In this document: positions 45,670 to 57,486 of the stretch, piece after piece
Layout: every line of letters starts with the position of its first letter
Position numbering within the stretch: position 1 is the first letter of the stretch
From: Leptodactylus fallax
Taxonomy: Eukaryota; Chordata; Amphibia; Anura; Leptodactylidae
Length of the DNA: 64,000 nt
NCBI GenBank assembly: GCA_947044405.1
Contig: CAMRHE010000169.1
Coordinates: 1,984,501 to 2,048,500 of the forward strand
Reading direction: 5' to 3'
The notes under the pieces: model-generated
Databases searched by the model: none
Told to the model about the DNA's origin: nothing
Seen by the model: the letters and a program-made list of their open reading frames with translations, nothing else
Translations under genes and position numbers: made by a program

Positions 45670-46911
45670 GGTATTTGAAAATGGGTTTTCAGAACTGGAC
45701 AGTTCCCTTAAATTTTCAAGGATGACTTGTGATATTCAGATTGATGAAAGGACTGTAAGTCACTGCACATTTGGTTAGGTTCACCTTGAAATATAGTCAT
45801 ATATAGTAATATAGTCGAGTGATATAGTCATATAGAGTTGAGTGATATAGTCTTTGTTTCAGACCACTTTCTTCTTAGTAGTGCAGCACAATTGTCTTTA
45901 GTTCTTTTGTATTCCTTTGTACTAAATCAAGTGAATTGGAATCTATCAATAGTAAATGTAATAGCACAATTAGCAGGAAAGTCAAACTTTGCTCCATCTT
46001 AACTGAACCGACATGTATATTGCAAGCAATTTCATACACATCAGCATTTACTTATAACATACCTACTTATATTCTCATGTTTGTGATAGTATTATAGCTC
46101 TGTACAACTTTTTGGATTTAGTAAATTGTAATATGGTACATCCCTCTTAGACTTATAGGGGGGTGAGCTATACTTTGTATGTACCTTATACCTCTGTGTA
46201 ATATGGGATTATAGAGTGCACAATACAGCAGCATATGGATTGACTATAGCTCTGTAGTATGGATGCCACTATACTTACCATCTCCTGTATCGCACTCATG
46301 GAGAATGGAGTCCCAAGTGGAGTACTCCCTCTTTGTCATTCATACGCCTGAATTTGGCATAAAGAAAAGGATTGTCTAAGTAAGGCAACACTTAATTTTG
46401 TTTCTCTAATGGCTCCTATATTTGAGTATTTACTTCACCTTAGCTGCCTTTTTTTAAAATTATTTTCGGTATAAACAAGAATTTGCTACCCAGAAAGTAT
46501 TATTATATGAATAGAAACATACTGCAGTGCGGGTGCTGTTGCTGTGGGTTTTCGGCAACCAGCCATGAGTACACCTTATGTTTATTTTTGTAAGGGTGTA
46601 AAATTTCTCTTCAGAACCTGGAAATCTTTTGTTCTTTAGATTACAACTGAAAATGTAAAACACTAGGTACAAGCTTCAAATTGTAGTTCAACCTGACCCC
46701 TGCCCTACATACCATTTTGCTTTCTTAAAATATTTTTACTGCATATTTTCCTTAAAAATAATGTTTCACATGATGTACAAGTCTGTGAAAAAGAACCCTC
46801 TCCCCAAGTTGCATATTGGTTTCCAGTCTTTAAATAAAATGTTGCCTTAGGCATAGGAATCTTGAGTACATACGTGGTGCAACTAAATGAATTTTTTAAC
46901 ATTTTTAAAAG
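45670..46911. other. No gene seen
   Basis: Small tandem ATATAGTCATATAG-like blocks at 45795-45852. The rest is unassigned. Confidence 0.4.
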
Positions 46912-47581
46912 TGTTTTTGTAAGGGAATCGCTAGAGGAGTGATTCCCCAGTAGCTGCTAGAGAACCCTGGGGGGATGGGCACAACAAGACAGTGAGCCCT
47001 AAAGCTGAAACCCCCCCCCCACTGGCCCTGCCTCTTGTCTGACTGTCCTAGGTGACAGCTGACAACTCGGAGCCGGTCCCTACACTGAATAAGTGACAAC
47101 ACAGAACGCAGACAGAACAAACGACAAAAAGGGAGGTCAGCTAGCCAAGGGGTCGGTAACAGACGAGCAACGCAGTACAGAATCAAAATCCAAGAGAATA
47201 GTCAAAAGTCAAGGCCAGAGGTCAGGAATAGGAATACAAGTAACAAAAACAGCAAGGAGTAATAGCCAGAACACACAAAGCAATAACCAGCGCCAATGTG
47301 AATGTGAGCAAAGAATAAATAGGAAGAAAGAACCCACCCCAGACTTGATAGGAGGAAAGGCTGTCAATCACACAGGCAAGGCCAAAATTAACTATTAGTG
47401 GAGCAGAGGAAAACAAGGTGAAGTAGACGGGTGTGGCAGAAAATCAATTATATAGTCTAGGACATTGTTCAGACTGAGCAACAAGAATCTTAAACAAGGA
47501 ATCAAACTGAGCATGCCTCCTGCGCCGCCGGTTGCGGGCGGAGGGTGGTGCAGAGACCTGAACAGGCAGAGACGTTACAGT
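46912..47581. repeat. GC-richer dispersed repeat, unclassified
   Basis: Compositional island with TAGAACCCTGGGGGGATGGG, a run of C near 47010-47020, GACAGAACAAACGACAAAAA, AAGTCAAGGCCAGAGGTCAG and CCTCCTGCGCCGCCGGTTGC, ending GAGACGTTACAG. The purine-rich 'gtcaaggccagaggtcagg' style is known to me from frog repeats. Short frames carry no domain. Confidence 0.4.
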
Positions 47582-48749
47582 TTTTAAAGGTGTTTAAAAT
47601 GGAGTGCCACTTTAAGATTTTTAGGCACCCACCGTAAAATAGCCACTGATAGAGAATCCAAACTGCCCCATTGGTTCCTTTATACTGGGCATGCCAGTGT
47701 TCTTTCAGTGGAGGTTGCTGATGGACAGACCTAGTGAAGAAGTGAGAGCTCTGTCTGGTCCTAGAAGACTTATTTGCTCAACTAGCTGCCCTTAACAAAG
47801 TAAGAAATTAGCACAGAACTTTTAATAATATTACATTAGTATATTGCATTGTTATAGAAAATCTTTTATTGAAAACAGTCTCTCTGGTGGATAAAAGCAG
47901 ATGAAAGTTTATATAGAAGCATGGTTACAACAAAAAGATTTAAAGATAAAGGTAATTTAAGAAATAAATGAAACATAAAAATGTGACCACAGAGGTAGAG
48001 AAACCTAGCTCATGTCCCAAAAACAGGGATTCTTAAGCCAAATTTCTGGCAACCAGCCATCAGAACATCATTTTACCATCAACATCACTCTCATAGGAGA
48101 ATTAGCAGAATTATACATGTGACATATAGTTAACTCTAAAGAACATTAAAGTGGTTGTGCAGGACTAGAAAATGGCTTTTTTATTCCCAGGAAATGACCT
48201 CATGTCCATCGGTCACATGGCAAGGTTATATCTTAATCCTATTAAAATGAATGGGAATGAGCTGCAGCATGGCCATGTGACCAACAAATGTGATGTCAGT
48301 TACAGAGAAGTTAAAATCAGCCATGCTTTTTAAACCTCAGGACTCTTCTCCAAGGCAGTGCTATCTAATATTTTGGCTAATAGTTTCAATATATAGGCCA
48401 TCACCCAAGGTTTCTGGACATGGTAGGTTCTAAGTAATTAAATCACAGGTGAACATTCTTGAAAGGAACATAATGACAAGGTCACATGTGAAAATTTCAG
48501 TAATAAAGTATAAGCTGCAATACAAAATGTTAGCAATTGATTAGTAAAGAATATAATTATTATTTTTCTTTATAAGCATATAATGTAGTTTAATTTCCTA
48601 CATACTGGTTAAAACAAACCTAAAGTGGACAACCTATTTAGGGCACTAATTCAACCAGCTACTTCCTAAAGTACTTTCTGCTGTATTATGATGTACTGAT
48701 CAACATGGGTCAAATCAATCAGAGTTCGCTGTATGGTATAGCCCCCTGA
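47582..48749. other. No gene seen; one T2-like piece
   Basis: 48148-48350 begins TTAAAGTGGTTGTGCAGGAC and has a weak inverted pattern, possibly a degraded TTAA-type element. The rest is unassigned. Confidence 0.35.
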
Positions 48750-49205
48750 AGCCCCCAGGATCCCCTTGAATTGACTCCCCATGGCACCCATACTTTTGCC
48801 ATTGCAGGAGATCTCAGGAGCCGTCCTGATCCCACGAGCCTTAGGAAGGCTTCCAGGCCTGTCATAAAATTAAAACTATTGAGGATAGCCTGTGGTTCAA
48901 GTCCACTAGAGGGGCTAATAAAACAGCTAAAAAAAAATGTAAAAAGATTTTAAAAATATAAAAAAAAACCCTAAAAGTTCAAATTACCCCCCTTTCACTA
49001 GGTTTGAAATAGATAAACAAAAGAACTATGCATCACCGTATCTGAAAATACCCAAGCTACAGCTACAAACATATAAAAATATTTTTCCCATATGGTGAAG
49101 GTCTGTAGCAAGAAAAAAAAATCTAAAGCGCTAAATCGCCATTTTTTTCTCACTGTTTTGCTTCCCATAATAATTGGAATAAAAAAGCAACCAAAACATC
49201 AGCCA
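48750..49205. repeat. Copy of the long dispersed repeat
   Basis: GTGGTTCAAGTCCACTAGAG near 48891, ACCCCCCTTTCACTAGG, CCGTATCTGAAAATACCC, TTTTTCCCATATGGTGAAGG and ATAATTGGAATAAAAAAGCA parallel the 50.4-kb and 45.2-kb copies. Confidence 0.65.
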
Positions 49206-49690
49206 TTTTAAAATAGGAAAAATAAATTAATAATGTCTTTATAATTACTATAGTAAATATAAAGGAGTAACAAATGACTTCCTTTATCAATGTAAATACT
49301 GTAGATACCTAAAAGTTGATAATGAGAATCTGTGTTTCTACTTGTAAGTGGAGAGTAAAAGGTTAATTGGATTTGCATAGATTTAATGCAGCTGCTCTTT
49401 GGGTAATGTCTATTAACAAGTTTTCTTGGTACCCAAATGCCCACAACTTTGTGTCCCTGCTGTCGCCAGAGGCCTGGCTGTGAGTTCCCTCTCCAGTCTT
49501 TCTGGCTCCACATTACTATACGCTTCACTTTCCTGAGCCACTCTGGGCTGGCGTCATCCATCCAGTCACAGCTCTCCAAGTTTGCCATGTGCAGTGACCC
49601 CACGCTGACCCTGAACCATGATACAAACTATGGCATTGTAATTAATCTCTAATTACCCGCAGTACCTCAGCCTGCTGTTCACATCCCATG
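49206..49690. other. Candidate conserved element with a long minus-strand frame
   Basis: 49380-49660 is of balanced composition inside AT-rich DNA. On the minus strand a frame is open from at least 49603 to 49208, reading VGSLHMANLESCDWMDDASP, then EWLRKVKRIVMWSQKDWRGN and GHKVVGIWVPRKLVNRHYP, before it becomes AT-driven. I do not recognise it. No splice signals clearly delimit it. It could be a coding exon, a conserved regulatory element (it ends with TAATCTCTAATTACCCGC at 49640-49660) or chance. Confidence 0.25.
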
Positions 49691-49884
49691 TAGTTATCAC
49701 TATGACATCCACAGCTAATGACACTAAATGGTTAAACAAATAATAATAATTCATATCTGAAGGATTTTGTTTAGAATATTGGCTTAAACAAATGTCAGTA
49801 TTTTCCCCTATACACCATTTATATCTATCTATCTGTCTGTCTCTATCTACCGTTATTCATCTGATATCCTGATCTGTCTATCTA

Positions 49885-49938
<54 letters not shown>

Positions 49939-50059
49939 GCTATGTAAATAAGGATATCACAACAACAGTTGGAGAATTATCCCCCCTCAAAATGCACAGC
50001 AGCACCCAATATACAAAAAAACAAAACCTTAAATTTGCACTCGACAAAGACAGCTGCGA
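49691..50059. repeat. (TC)n microsatellite and flanks
   Basis: A pure TC run lies at about 49887-49937, preceded by decayed ATCTATCTGTCTGTCT blocks from 49829. The flanks hold no gene. Confidence 0.9.
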
Positions 50060-51010
50060 CGGTTGATATATGGTGTTTTTTGGCCTCCATTAACCCTTTC
50101 CCGATATCCGCCGGGTCTTTAAAGATGGTGGCTGCTTTCCTGCAGCGCGGCTCCCATAGTAACCGGGTCTCCACTGTAGCTAATGCCCACAATCAGAGTT
50201 CACCCTGATTGCGGGCACTGTAGGCCAGGAGCCCCAAAGTTAAAAAATAGCCTCCGGGGCCGGTCCCCACCGGCCCCCTACCTTTAACGTTGCAGGCTGG
50301 CTCCCGCACAGGGAGACAGCGTGAGTCGACCTGTTTTTCCAACAGCCAGGAGCCTTATGAAGCTATGTAGCAAATCTCCCATAGACTGCAATACAATTGT
50401 ATTGCAAACAAATGATTGCAGGTTCAACCCGCCTAGGGGGGACTAATAAAATAGTAAAAAAAAAAAAAGTTTTAAAATATACAGTACATATAAAAAAAAC
50501 AAAAACTAAAAGTTCAAAACACCCTCCTTTCCCTAGAATACATATACAAGTAAAATATTACCGTGAAACACATACACATTAGGTATGCCTGTGTCTGAAA
50601 ACGCCTGGTCTACAAACTTATAAAAATATTTTTCCCGTTCGGTAAATGCTGTAACGGGAAAAAAAAAATCAAAAGAGACAAACTGCCGTTTTTTTAACTG
50701 TTTCACCTCTGATAAAAATTTTAATAAAAAGTGATCAAAGCAATAGACATTCCCCAAAATGGTATAACTAAAAGTACACCTGGCTCCACAAAAAAGACGC
50801 ACTATGCATCACATACATCATGGAAGTATAAAAAAGTTACAGGTGTCAGAATATGGCAAATTTTTTGTAAAGTTTTAGATTTTTGTTAAGGGGTTAAAAT
50901 GTAACTAAAACCATACTAATTCGGTATCCCGGAATCAAACCGAAACATAGAATACAGGTGACATGTCATTTTGGCTGCAGAGTGAACGCTGTAAAAACGA
51001 AGCCTGTAAG
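50060..51010. repeat. Copy of the long dispersed repeat
   Basis: Blocks in order: TTAACCCTTTCCCGATATCC near 50090, GATTGCAGGTTCAACCCGCC near 50411, CATACACATTAGGTATGCC, CGTTCGGTAAATGCTGTAAC, AAAAAGTGATCAAAGCAATA, AAAAAGTTACAGGTGTCAGA and GCAGAGTGAACGCTGTAAAA. The same order is found in 38620-39712, though diverged. Confidence 0.7.
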
Positions 51011-51574
51011 AACGTTGCACAAATGCACTTTTTCTTCTATCCATCTAAATGTTTATGAACCTATCTTTCTACATATTCATTTAATATCTACTCAACCACA
51101 TATTCATCTATCTATCTATGCTACTTTCCATCTCTCAATATAGCTGTATATTTTTCCTTATCTTTTAATTACAGGGGTTATGTGAGGAAAAATGTGCCAA
51201 TTCCTGCACTTGATAAGTTTTATTACTAATATATTAGTAGGTCCCCAGAGCCCCAATAATTAAATTTGCATAGGGCGTTGGGTGCCACTGCTGCTCTGGG
51301 CCTCTGTGTCATCACAGACTCTACTCTACTCCTGCTGCTTGTCCAGCGTAGAGCAGAGCTGGCTAGGTGAGCAAAAGTTAGAGCGTCAGCAGCAGAAGCA
51401 AGGGAGACTTTTGGCTTCCCCAGCTGTGCTCTGAAAAGCTATTAATTGGGGCTCCAAGGGACCTGGATATACAGTATATTTGTATATTAGTAAGAAATCT
51501 TATCCAGTGTAGGGAATGCAGTGTTAAGCTTTATTTTATAACCACTTTAAATATCCTAATCCTTTTGCAGAAAA
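51011..51574. other. No gene seen
   Basis: Decayed ATCTATC blocks at 51040-51120; a repeat-like GC-richer stretch at 51240-51440; nothing coding. Confidence 0.4.
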
Positions 51575-51730
51575 AAAAAAGCTATGTTTCTGGAATTCGC
51601 AGCATGTCAGTTATACTTACAGAAATACTGGTGCTTTCCCTATAGGTATAATTTAAGCAGAAAGTCTGCGGTTTTAACCGCAGCGCTTTTTGGCTGTGGC
51701 TTGCTACGTGGGGCCTTAGCCTTATGCGAG
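51575..51730. mobile_element. Right half of a GGCCCCAC-type fold-back element
   Basis: GCAGCATGTCAGTTATACTT, CCTATAGGTATAATTTAAGC and GCTACGTGGGGCCTTAGCC followed by TTA. The left half is absent. Confidence 0.7.
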
Positions 51731-52046
51731 GGGGGGCCCCCCCCCCCCACATAAGACTCTCCTACCTTAATGACCCCAGATGAGGCCAGACCACAAACGG
51801 AGAACACCCAGGCCCAGAACCACAAAAACAAGGAGAACACCCAGGGCCCAGAACCACAAAAACTAAAAAAAAAAAAAAAAAAAGATTGTTTCAAAAGTAA
51901 CGTGCTGCCACTAGTCTCCACCTTAATCGACCCCAGATTGATTGATCTTATCTGCACTTAAAGAGCATAAAAACTACTATGAGCATGTCTAGTCCCCCAC
52001 GCTAAAGGCAAGCAGAGTTCTTTGAACCCAAAAAATGTATATAACT
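51731..52046. other. Short tandem duplication and homopolymers
   Basis: A G then C run at 51729-51750. GAGAACACCCAGG(G)CCCAGAACCACAAAAAC is present twice (about 51800 and 51834). An A-run is at about 51865-51883. Confidence 0.7.
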
Positions 52047-52314
52047 CTAGGTTCACACCTGCGCTTCGGGTTTCCGTTCGGGGGGTCCGCTTGGGGACCC
52101 CCCGAACAGAAACCTAATCTGCTTAAAAAAGCGGTTACCCGCGAAAACCCACGGACTATACTGGGGTCCGTCCGGTTTCCACATGGTTTCCGCCCGAAAA
52201 GCGTGAAAAATGCGGAGAGAAAAGTGCTGCTTGCAGAACTTTTCTCTCTGCATTTTTAAAGCGGAATGGTGAACGGAATCCCCCAGCGGAGAGCCAGCGC
52301 AGCTGTGAATCTAA
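52047..52314. mobile_element. Fold-back element, CTAGGTTCACACC family
   Basis: CTAGGTTCACACCTGCGC start and GCGCAGCTGTGAATCTAAG end. Inner hairpins are TCCGCTTGGGGACCCCCCG and GAGAGAAAAGT/ACTTTTCTCTC. It has the same order of blocks as 6852-7184. Confidence 0.75.
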
Positions 52315-52985
52315 GGCTAAGATCCCAAGTAGAGAAACGCCGCTAAAAAGCGCTGAGGAAAAAAGCACAGTGAAAACATGTGCATTTTTTTTTTTTTTGC
52401 AGTGATTTTATGCTACGGCCCCATGTTGTAAAAGAGCAGTGTTTTTAGCTGCTGCATAGACACAGCAGAAAAAAACGCAGCGTTTTACAGCACCAGCAAA
52501 GTGAATGAGATTTCATTAAAATCATCCACGCATTGCAGGAAAAAAAGCTGTGGAAGGCTAAAGGCCTGAGCCGCAGCGAAAAAGCTCTGCGGGTAAAACC
52601 ATGACAGAAACGCATCGCGTTTTTTCCCGGAGTGCTTTTCACAGAAAGTCCTGAGTGGACTTTCTGGTTCCATTATACCTATAGGGAAACTACTGGCGTT
52701 TCCATAGGTATAATTAACATGCTGCGATTTATAAAACTACAGCAGTTTTGGAACTTGCAGCATTTCCACTGTGCATCTTTTTCTGCAATGTGTGGATGGG
52801 ATTCACTACTGTTAAACGCCACAGCTTTTGCCGCAGCATTTCTGCCGTGGCCAAACTGCAGCGTTTACTCCACATGGGGCCACAGCCAAAAAGCTGCATT
52901 TTTAAAAACACATACGTTTTAGAAAAATGCATCATATTAATTTTAACGGTAGAATCACAAGTATTTTCCCTATGTGTTTAATAGG
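52315..52985. mobile_element. GGCTAAGG-type fold-back elements, two overlapping
   Basis: Starts AAGGCTAAGATCCCAAGTAG. GGCCCCATGTTG at 52418 opens a second unit. AATTATACCTATAGGG, CCATAGGTATAATTAACATG and CACATGGGGCCACAGCC (about 52872) are family blocks. Boundaries between the units are uncertain. Confidence 0.6.
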
Positions 52986-53570
52986 CCTAAGGCGGGTGTG
53001 CTAACTGCCGGCCGTGCAGTTCATTCATGTCATCTGTGTGCCGTCTGTGCACCAGCCATGCTTCCACTGCCCCATTCATTCAATGAATAGCAGACGCGGA
53101 AGCACAGCCACAAAATCGGACAGGAATAGGACCCGCTTTGAGCCAAAGCCAGGAGTGGATTTAGCAGCAGGTAGAAGTATAAGAACTTCCTATATATTTC
53201 CCATATCTTTTGTAGCCATTATTGGCTTTGGCTCAAAAAACCGCAGCAAAATCTGCAACAAAAAAAGTTGAGTTTCCGCAACGTGGGGCCGTAGCCTTAC
53301 TGAGTTTTGGCTGTATTTTGCTCTGCTTTTTTTCATTCCCCTATTACATCTATAGGTAAAATGCTTGCCATTCCACAGATAAAATTTAACATGCAGCGAT
53401 TTTCAAAAGCACATGCATTTTTGAGAACGCAGCTTTCTTGCAGGTTTTTTTCTGCAACGTGTGGATCACATTAAGTGAAATCTCATTTACTTTCTCGTTC
53501 CGCTGAATTTCCACAGCAGTCACAAACACAGTGATTCCGCAACATGGGACCATAGCCTAAATATATGCAC
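52986..53570. mobile_element. Further fold-back elements of the same families
   Basis: 53139-53243 forms the GAGCCAAAGCCAGGAGTGGA / TGGCTTTGGCTC hairpin also seen at 18214-18320 and closes with CAACGTGGGGCCGTAGCC near 53298. A further element lies at about 53300-53565, ending CAACATGGGACCATAGCC. Confidence 0.6.
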
Positions 53571-54149
53571 ATCTTTAGCAATAATATGCGTGTCAGGAGA
53601 GCAGGCAGGTACTCCTCTACATACATTTGTGTAGAGGCTGGCATATATAAAAGCTATTGCTGAGTCATGAGGTGACAGCCAACAGATTGTGATCAATCAC
53701 CTGCCCATGCAGTAAGTGGGATCACACATTACAGCGCTGCAATTCCCATCTTGATAACATAACCTCATATGCTTCTAACAAGGGTTCATAAAACCTTGTC
53801 CTCTATAAACATGCTGACATATGTAACCAATAACTGTCAAGCCAGGAACCTGAACACAAGTGCACATTTTAAAGAACAAGAAACATGCCACATCGAGCTC
53901 ACAGAACAACATATAAAAGACTTTATTGTCTCATCTTTCTGTCTCTTCATAATTTTAAACAGAAACTTTATCTGTGGGAAAATTCTATAACCAGAGTCCA
54001 TATGGAGGGAAATAGCTGGCGCAGAATAAAAGTTTTACTACCTGTTTGCCTCTGAAATCTATGCCAGGCAGACAATAATGGACCTCAACCTCCCCAGTTT
54101 TTACAGACTTAAAAATGATAAGAAAGTAGAGGGGGTGGAAGTAATGCTT
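53571..54149. other. No gene seen
   Basis: Unassigned; includes TTTGTGTAGAGG/CTCTACACAAA-like short pairs near 53612-53638. Confidence 0.4.
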
Positions 54150-54400
54150 GACCTCGCCGCTTCAGGACTATTATTATAGAGCAATCAAAATGTTACCTAA
54201 AAGTAGAAGTTCTTGCGTGAAGTCTTTTAATATTGTATTCAGCTGTTTCTCAGTTATCTGGATATAACAAATTGTAGTTTTCCAAAGGTGACAACCACTA
54301 ATGGCTCATTACAGAGCTGTTAAAGGTTGTCACAGCTTTTAATTAACAATGAAAGGCATATCATTCAGCATTGTTATATAAAGTCACATTCTACCCTTTC
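54150..54400. other. Possible conserved non-coding element
   Basis: Balanced composition with GACAACCACTAATGGCTCAT, CAGAGCTGTTAAAGGTTGTC and GCTTTTAATTAACAATGAAA, without repeat ends or frames. The TAATTA core is typical of developmental enhancers. Support is compositional only. Confidence 0.25.
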
Positions 54401-54856
54401 CCTTTTCGTTAATGCTCTCTCTAGGTGTCAGTCTCTACTGTAGCTCTGGCATTCTATTCATGTACCAGAGTGCTCAGGATGAACTTTGAACTTGTTCAGA
54501 AAGAGAAGTATAATGTATAAAATGTGACAGCATAGCCAAATGGAATGCAAGTTTTTTTTTGTTTTTTTTTTACAAAAAAATGCATATAGTATCATCCTAG
54601 TCCACTATACTGTTACAGATGCTGAATGTCAATCACTACATTATCCAAAGGAGTGAACTGTTTATATATGTGTAAATACCTTCAGCGTTATGCAAATCTA
54701 CATGTCACAATACTAAGTGGTAATATAATGGGTGGCAATAAGTAGTTGCCACTCAGCATCTATTACAATACAGATGCCAAACACAGAAATGGCTAGAAGA
54801 ATACTAAGTAATCTCATTTTAAAAGGAAATGCTCTTAAAGGGTATTTTTTTAATAC
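54401..54856. other. No gene seen
   Basis: Unassigned; T and A runs at about 54551-54577. Confidence 0.4.
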
Positions 54857-55187
54857 TTAAAAGGGAGCAGATCACCACAATCCAGCATATGAACCCAGGT
54901 TAGGGTCAACTGAATCAAACAGTGTTTTCCCCTTGGGAATTGGTGTCTCATTTGCCAAGAAATCGCTGTTTTTGGTTATGAATTCTTTGGAGCAGCGATG
55001 GCATTACCATTGATCCAAAGAGGTAAACGGCAATACCCACCTTACTCCAAAGAGCTAATTTGCATATTGACAAAAAAGTTGATACATCAGCAACAGAGGC
55101 ACCAATTCATAAGGGAATAACACTGTTTGATTCAGATGACCCTCAATTGGGTTGATATGCTGTGTTATGGTAAAAGACTCCCTTTAA
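54857..55187. mobile_element. T2/Kolobok-like fold-back element with TTAA sites
   Basis: TTAA at 54857-54860 and 55184-55187. Left AAGGGAGCAGATCACCAC, right mirror GTAAAAGACTCCCT. The arms share CAGCATATGAACCCA / GGGTTGATATGCTG, GTGTTTTCCCCTTGGGAAT / AAGGGAATAACACT and CTTTGGAG blocks. Confidence 0.8.
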
Positions 55188-55444
55188 AACGTCATAGAGA
55201 TGGGTTACAAGCTTGGACCACTGCAGATTGCTAGAAAACCTATGTGAGACCCTCACTCACTTCAATGTCTTGTAGCCGTGGCTCATGGTAAAACCGGGAT
55301 GTAGTCAGATATACTGTAGGCCACTGAACACATTCTAAATTGCTGCACATAACCGTCATTTTACTCATATACGATTCAGCAATAGCACAGTATTAGAGCA
55401 TAAATTACTGAAATCTCTTGTGAGCTAATGTCCCTTCCAAACAA

Positions 55445-55454
<10 letters not shown>
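55188..55454. other. No gene seen
   Basis: Unassigned spacer. Confidence 0.4.
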
Positions 55455-55523
<69 letters not shown>

Positions 55524-55531
55524 ATATATAT
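55455..55531. repeat. (TA)n microsatellite
   Basis: About 38 TA units with one interruption (ATATTTATAT at about 55506-55515). Confidence 0.97.
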
Positions 55532-55882
55532 GTACTCAACGTACTCTAAAGCCGTTACGTAACTGTCTTTTTAAGAGTTTAACTTTAGGCAAAGTTTCCG
55601 ACAAGGTCTTTAGTAAAGTCTCTTTGGCAAAATCCTGATATAATTTTAGGAAAGTTTGTTCTTTAGCAATATACTTTGACAAGTTTGCCTACAGTAAACA
55701 AAGTTACTGCGAGTAGGCAAGAGGCATGGAGGTAGCACTTATGGAGGCAATGACTTACACTGTCCCTCTGTAACACATTGTCTGCACTTTGGAGGTTGGA
55801 GTGCAGGTTGTAATTCATATCACCGCCTGACCCAAATACTTCGGAAGTGGCACACAACCAGTACTACTTCTAGAGTACCACA
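55532..55882. other. No gene seen
   Basis: Repeated AGTTT(A/G)ACTTTAGGCAAAGTTT-like wording near 55577-55690; otherwise unassigned. Confidence 0.4.
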
Positions 55883-57484
55883 GATACACATACAGAAGTT
55901 TACATACACTATATAAAAAGACACATATGCATGTTTTTCTCACTATCTGACATGAAATCAGAATAAACCTTTCCCGTTTTAGGTCAATTAGGATTACCAA
56001 AAAATATCTATATTTGCCAAATGCCATAATAATGAGAGAGATAGAATTGTTTAAAGCATTTTTATTACTTTCTGCAAAGTCAAAAGTTTACATATATTTA
56101 ATTAGTATTTGGTACCATTGCCCTTAAACTGTATGACTTGGGTCAAACATTTTGGATATCCTTCCACAAGCTTTTCACAATAGTTTGAATTTGGGCCCAT
56201 TCCTCCTGACAGAACTGGTGTAACTGAGCCATGTTTGTAGGCCGCCTTGCTCGCACCTGCCTTTTCAGCTTTGCCCATAAATTTTCAATAGGATTGAGAT
56301 CAAGGCTTTGTGACGGCCACTCCAAAACATTGACTTTGTTATCCTTAAGCCACTTTGTAACCAGTTTGGCAGTATGCTTCGGGTCATTGTCCATTTGGAA
56401 GAGCCATTTGCGCCCAAGCTTTAACTTCTTGGCTGATGTCTTGAGATGGTTGATGTCTTGCTTCAGTATTCACACATAATGTTCTTTCCTCATGATGCCA
56501 TCTATTTTGTGAAGTGCACTAGTCCCTCCTGCAGCAAAACAACCCCACAACATGATGCTGCCACAGTTGGGATGATGTTCTTAGGCTTGAAAGCTTCTCC
56601 CTTTTTCCTCCAAACATAATGATGGTCATTATGGCCAAACAGTTCAATTTTAGTTTTGTCTGACCACAGGACATGTCTTCAAAAATTAAGGTATTTGTTC
56701 CTGTGTGCATTTGCAAACATTAATATGTCTTTTTTATGTTTCTTTTGGAGTAATGGCTTCTTCATGGCAGAGTGGCCTTTCAGCCCATGTCGATACAGTA
56801 TTCGTTTCACTATGGATAATGACACACTCTTGCCAGCTTCAGCCAGCATCTTCACAAGGTCTTTTGCTTTTGTTCTTGGGTTGATATGCACATTTCGTAC
56901 CAAAGCATGTTCAGCTCTGGGACACAGAACCTGTCTCCTTCCTGAGCGATATGATGGCTGGACATTCCCATCTTGTTTATACTTGCATATAATTGTTTGT
57001 ACAGATGAACGAGGCACATTCAGGTATCTGGATATTGTACCCAAGGATGAACCAGACTTGTGTAAGTCCACAATTCTCTTCCTGATATCTTGGCTGATTT
57101 CTTTAGCCTTTCAAATGATGTTACACAGGTGTTTTAGGTGTGCCTTAAAATACATCCACAGGTGTGTCTCTAATTAGCTCAGATGTTGCCAATAAACCTA
57201 TCAGAAGGTTGCAAAGACATGACATCATCATATGGGCTGTTCCAAATTGTTTAAAGGCATGGTAATCTTAGTGTATGTAAACTTTTGACTTTGCAGAAAG
57301 TAATAAAAATGCTTTAAACAATTCTATCTCTCTCATTATTGTGGCATTTGGCAAATATAAATAATTTTGGTAATTCTAATTGACCTAAAACGGGAAAGGT
57401 TTATTCTGATTTAATGTCAGATAGTGAGAAAAACATGCATATGTGTCTTTTTATATAGTGTATGTAAACTTCTGGTTTCAACTG
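55883..57484 (-). mobile_element. Sleeping Beauty/Frog Prince-type Tc1 (copy C)
   Basis: The right end, read in reverse, is CAGTTGAAACCAGAAGTTTA at 57484, followed by TA. The left end keeps CAGAAGTTTACATAC but has lost the outer ten or so bases. Each terminal repeat has a second inner copy of the motif: CAAAGTCAAAAGTTTACATA at 56074-56093 and its mirror at about 57273-57296. This is the IR/DR layout of Sleeping Beauty-like elements, where the transposase binds four sites. Length is about 1.6 kb. Confidence 0.93.
56102..57104 (-). pseudogene. Sleeping Beauty-like transposase pseudogene, copy C
   Basis: The frame KEISQDIRKRIVDLHKSGSS begins near 57104, but the expected start codon upstream is gone and a stop lies just before. 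The first helix-turn-helix (SSLGTISRYLNVPRSSVQTI), the GRR linker (YRSGRRQV) and the second DNA-binding part up to ANAHRNKY are readable. A frameshift near 56676 precedes the first catalytic block, which survives in another frame as WSDKTKIELFG. A short deletion follows IIPTV, removing the glycine-rich KHGGG part, and a stop lies near 56472. MDNDPKHTA and [11 protein letters not shown] with the remaining catalytic residues are intact at 56270-56394. A last frameshift precedes the natural end at 56102-56104. Confidence 0.9.
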
Positions 57485-57486
57485 TA

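Noticed and set aside
47093..47398. 101-codon plus-strand frame rich in N, S, Q and K
   Set aside because: Part of a purine-rich dispersed repeat; no domain or splice signals.
49969..50208. Frames of 71-79 codons on both strands
   Set aside because: Within the dispersed repeat; neither frame has a domain.
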